Below are positions 61,299 through 64,000 of a stretch of 64,000 nt of DNA, in pieces. This DNA is from Microcystis aeruginosa FD4 (GTDB lineage Bacteria; Cyanobacteriota; Cyanobacteriia; Cyanobacteriales; Microcystaceae). Where the stretch lies: NCBI RefSeq assembly GCF_009792235.1, contig NZ_CP046973.1:1116001-1180000 (forward strand), in the 5' to 3' direction. Made by a program: the position numbers and the translations under genes. How positions within the stretch are numbered: the stretch's first letter is position 1; the number at the start of each line of letters is the position of its first letter. Below the pieces are notes generated by a model that was not told the DNA's origin, ran no database searches, and worked only from the letters and a program-made list of their open reading frames with translations.

Positions 61299-63179
61299 TT
61301 AAGCTTGTTGGTAGTGAGGATCAATTTCGATTAATTTATTAACAGTTTGATAAAATTCCTGCTGATAAAATTCCCGTTGATTGCTGTCGAGAGCATTAAT
61401 TAATTGTTCTTGACAGTAGCGACGATATTCCATTAAACTAATTTTTTCCATAGCTATAATAGCATTTTTGATCTGTTCTTCTGGCTGCAAAATTTCCTGA
61501 CTGGTATGTTCATTTAAGTGAAATAAAGAATTAAAATCACGATTTTTATCTGTAGTTATCATCAATAAATGATTCTGTAAAGCTGACATCAAATCTCTTG
61601 GGTTAGTAATTTTGGTTTCTAACTCTAGAATTACTTGCCATAACCAACGATAATCAGGGAGATTAAAAATTAAATCTTTTTCATCCAAAAGTTCACAAAT
61701 TAGCCTCCGATATTCAGAGCAATGGAGATAAATTAATAATAATAACCATTCGGCTTTTTCGGAGCCGTTTTTTTCGGATTTATCTAAAATATTTTTCCTC
61801 TTAATTGCTGGGGATTTTCCCAGAGGTTTATTAACTTGCTTCGAGAGATTTTTTAAAATATAAGGCAAACGAGTAGCATCTTTTTGAGCCAAAATTTCAG
61901 CACAATAATCTAGATAAAAAGTGCGTTGATTGCTATCGATTAACTTTTGCAGTAAACTCACCATACTATTGGCTATTTCTTGAAAATGTAGTCCCTGTTT
62001 TAAATCTTTATTAACCAACATTTGCAAGATTTGCCAATCAATCCAAAAAGGAGATTTTTCGATTAATTCTCGATAACTATTCACCCCATCAGCATGGGAT
62101 TTAAGAAATTCATCGGCATCTTTACCATCAGGAAGATTGAGGATTTTTAGGTTAACTTGTCCCGAATAAACTAGAGAGTTAATTTCCTCGATCGCCCGTT
62201 GTGTCGCTTTAATTCCCGCTTGATCGGCATCAAAATTAAAGATTATTTGTTTACTTTCACTGTAGCGCAAAAGTAGCTTAATTTGCTCTTGACTTAAGGC
62301 TGTTCCTAGACAGGCAACCACATTAAGAATACCGGCAGCATGGAGAGCGATCGCATCAAAATAACCCTCGACAACTATCGCTAAATCTTGCTGAATAATT
62401 GCCTGTTTAGCTCGAGCGAGAGCAAAGAGAGTTTTTCCCTTTTCAAATAGAGGAGTATCGGGAGAATTTAGATACTTTGGTTGCTCATTACCTAAAGTGC
62501 GACTACCAAAAGCGATCGCTCGTCCTTGACTATCAAAAATAGGAATCATTAAACGATCTCGAAATTGATCGTAATAACCACTACCATTTTGACGCGCTTT
62601 AATTAATCCGGCTTGTGCCACTAAAGCCACAGGATAGCGCTTTTGTTCCACCAAATAACGATAGAGAGTTTCCCAACCTTCCGGAGAATATCCCAGTTGA
62701 AAAGTTGCGATAGTTTCCGCAGTTAATTGTCGTTGTACCTTGAGATAATCTAAAGCTTTTTCCCCTTGGGGTTGACTAAGGGCGTGTTGATAAAAACTCA
62801 CTGCCACGGCCATTATTTCGTATAATTGTTCCTTGAGGGATAATTGCTGTTCTAATTCCTGACGCTGTTCTACTGCCAGAGTTTTAATCGGGATTTGATA
62901 CCTTCTAGCGAGATCAAAAACCACTTCACTAAAAGATTGTTTTCCCACTTCCATGAGAAATTTAATCCCGTTTCCCCCCGCACCACAGCCAAAACAGTAA
63001 TACATTTGTTTGGCAGGACTAACCGTAAAACTGGGGGATTTTTCCTCATGAAAAGGACATAAACCGACGTATTCCCGTCCCCTTTTTTTGAGGACGACTC
63101 TCTCAGAAATTAAATCCACAATATCAATTCTTTGTTTAACTTCTTCGATCGTATCCGGATGTAGTCGCGGTGTATCCAT
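61299..63179 (-). CDS. dnaG: DNA primase
   Basis: A 626-residue primase that lays down RNA primers at the replication fork. The N-terminal CHC2 zinc finger is LCPFHEEKSPSFTVSPAKQM then YYCFGCGAGGNGIKFLM. The catalytic TOPRIM region includes LAIVVEGYFDAIALHAAGI (Glu, Asp) and QIIFNFDADQAGIKAT (Asp-x-Asp). The C-terminal helicase-binding domain (about 440-626) is AT-rich and less conserved. Length and order are normal. Start ATG at 63177-63179. Confidence 0.97.
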   Translation of the reverse strand: MDTPRLHPDTIEEVKQRIDIVDLISERVVLKKRGREYVGLCPFHEEKSPSFTVSPAKQMYYCFGCGAGGNGIKFLMEVGKQSFSEVVFDLARRYQIPIKTLAVEQRQELEQQLSLKEQLYEIMAVAVSFYQHALSQPQGEKALDYLKVQRQLTAETIATFQLGYSPEGWETLYRYLVEQKRYPVALVAQAGLIKARQNGSGYYDQFRDRLMIPIFDSQGRAIAFGSRTLGNEQPKYLNSPDTPLFEKGKTLFALARAKQAIIQQDLAIVVEGYFDAIALHAAGILNVVACLGTALSQEQIKLLLRYSESKQIIFNFDADQAGIKATQRAIEEINSLVYSGQVNLKILNLPDGKDADEFLKSHADGVNSYRELIEKSPFWIDWQILQMLVNKDLKQGLHFQEIANSMVSLLQKLIDSNQRTFYLDYCAEILAQKDATRLPYILKNLSKQVNKPLGKSPAIKRKNILDKSEKNGSEKAEWLLLLIYLHCSEYRRLICELLDEKDLIFNLPDYRWLWQVILELETKITNPRDLMSALQNHLLMITTDKNRDFNSLFHLNEHTSQEILQPEEQIKNAIIAMEKISLMEYRRYCQEQLINALDSNQREFYQQEFYQTVNKLIEIDPHYQQA

Positions 63180-63605
63180 AATCAGTTATCAGGAGTCAGG
63201 AGACAGTATTTAGGGTTTGCTGAAAAAGTTTTTCGTGGGGACAGGGTGTGGGCTTCGGCCGTGAGATCAGCGTTCGACAAAAGCTCACGCCGAGGTCCGA
63301 ACGGGTCATTGATATTCTGGTCGGATTTCATCGAAGCGCTAATTTTGGTGAGTATCTTGTCGAAAAATCTAGCGGGGGCATTCATCCGACATTTTACAGT
63401 TTCATGTCCAGTCCGACTACACCTATAAGGCAAGCATTCTTAGGGACTACTCCCCAAGCGTAAATTTCTGTGTGTCCCACAGTATTTAATTGTTTTGCGT
63501 TCTTACAGTTTGGACTTAATTGAATACCTCAAAATTGAATAGTGATGTGAGAAGGAAAGGGTCAACGTCGGACGTTGGCCCAGAGTGTTCGTTCAGGGTG
63601 GAAGA
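63180..63605. other. intergenic region with partial repeats
   Basis: About 425 bp without a gene. It contains a partial MITE start at 63216 (GGGTTTGCTGAAAAAG, preceded by TATTTA) and GGGCTTCGGCCGTGAG (shared with the repeat at 45282-45374). I find no right MITE end, so the element is truncated. Confidence 0.5.
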
Positions 63606-63929
63606 CTATAATTGTCGTTCTACCGCAGCCGTAAATTCTTCATAGGGTTTAACCCCAACTAATGTTTCCATCAATTTCCCCTGTTTAAATACCATGACAG
63701 CCGGAATACTTCTAATTCCAAAGCGTTTGGCCACGGGTTTGTTACTGTCCAGGTCGAGTTTGAAGACTTTGGCGCGATCGCGATAGTCATCGGCCAATCG
63801 ATCGATCAACGGTGCCACCAGTTTGCAAGGTCCACACCAGGTTGCTGTGCAATCTACCACCAACAGTGATTCACTCTTTAACAGCGAATCAAATTCAGTT
63901 TCATCTTGAATAAATGTAGCCGTACCCAT
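63606..63929 (-). CDS. trxA: thioredoxin
   Basis: A 107-residue thioredoxin with the active site WCGPC (Cys32 and Cys35), VVDCTATWCGPCKLVAPLI around it, and the cis-proline motif RSIPAVMVFKQGKLMETLVG. It reduces disulfides in the cytosol, linking photosynthetic electron flow to enzyme control. The start MGTATFIQDETEF and length are typical of a cyanobacterial m-type-like protein. Start ATG at 63927-63929. Confidence 0.95.
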   Translation of the reverse strand: MGTATFIQDETEFDSLLKSESLLVVDCTATWCGPCKLVAPLIDRLADDYRDRAKVFKLDLDSNKPVAKRFGIRSIPAVMVFKQGKLMETLVGVKPYEEFTAAVERQL

Positions 63930-63960
63930 GTTTATATCTCCAAATTGATGCTGTGTGACT

Positions 63961-64000
63961 TAGGGACTTGCGCTTTGATAATATGCCATCTGGCTGGTCT
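63961..64000 (+). mobile_element. IS5-type element, left end at window edge
   Basis: The last 39 bases equal the left end and first codons of the IS5-type remnant at 17935-17974 (AGGGACTTGCGCTTTGATAA, then the start codon of MPSGWS). A copy of this element, possibly complete, continues beyond the window. Confidence 0.8.

Overview
The window comes from a cyanobacterium, most likely Microcystis aeruginosa or a close relative. The evidence is a complete phycocyanin rod operon (cpcB-cpcA-cpcC2-cpcC1), two full psbA genes (photosystem II D1) plus a psbA scrap, a photosystem II S4-domain protein, an LpxB-like cyanobacterial protein, repeated GCGATCGC (HIP1-type) sites in the housekeeping genes, many Uma2/DUF820 genes, and a very heavy insertion-sequence (IS) and MITE load.

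Layout. Bases 1-13441 are an IS graveyard. It holds an ISKra4 remnant, a DUF433/DUF5615 toxin-antitoxin-like pair, two near-identical IS66 copies (one split by an IS630), an ISL3, a GC-rich arylsulfatase, a marC gene broken by an IS630, and an IS1380 broken by two MITEs and by an IS5 that the second IS66 truncates. Bases 13675-16945 hold psbA copy 1 and proS. Bases 16946-19300 hold MITEs and transposase scraps. Bases 19369-44843 are mostly core genes: a conserved hypothetical, tRNA-Glu, a sensor kinase, an EVE protein, a prohibitin, a J-domain/HNH pair, ddl, ribBA, the cpc operon, an M20 amidohydrolase, argB, a DUF4327 protein, an efflux adaptor, trpS, a mannosyltransferase, a DNA-phosphorothioation-associated methyltransferase, an S4 protein and a stress-type protein. 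Bases 45000-58500 are accessory again: a decayed IS630, a broken NB-ARC NTPase gene, PIN and Uma2 scraps, an intact IS5, an ABC-exporter pseudogene, the psbA scrap, an intact HTH/NB-ARC NTPase, two short RTX-repeat proteins, Uma2, psbA copy 2 (opposite strand to copy 1) and a TnpB pseudogene split by a MITE. Bases 58665-63929 return to core genes: a sugar nucleotidyltransferase, the LpxB-like gene, dnaG and trxA. The last 40 bases are the start of another IS5-type element.

How it fits together. The core genes cover light harvesting, D1 supply, translation, riboflavin, arginine and peptidoglycan precursors. Around them, repeats have copied and rearranged psbA-Uma2 modules. The best candidate for an undescribed system is 51347-54361: an HTH/NB-ARC NTPase followed by two convergent short RTX genes. 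Both RTX genes carry the same 15-bp double motif about 115 bp upstream of their start codons, and a broken RTX-type ABC exporter lies next door. A J-domain/HNH gene pair (24948-26554) and an orphan phosphorothioation-associated methyltransferase with a duplicated flanking domain (41391-43439) are secondary candidates. Two MITE families are defined well enough here to give their target-site duplications.
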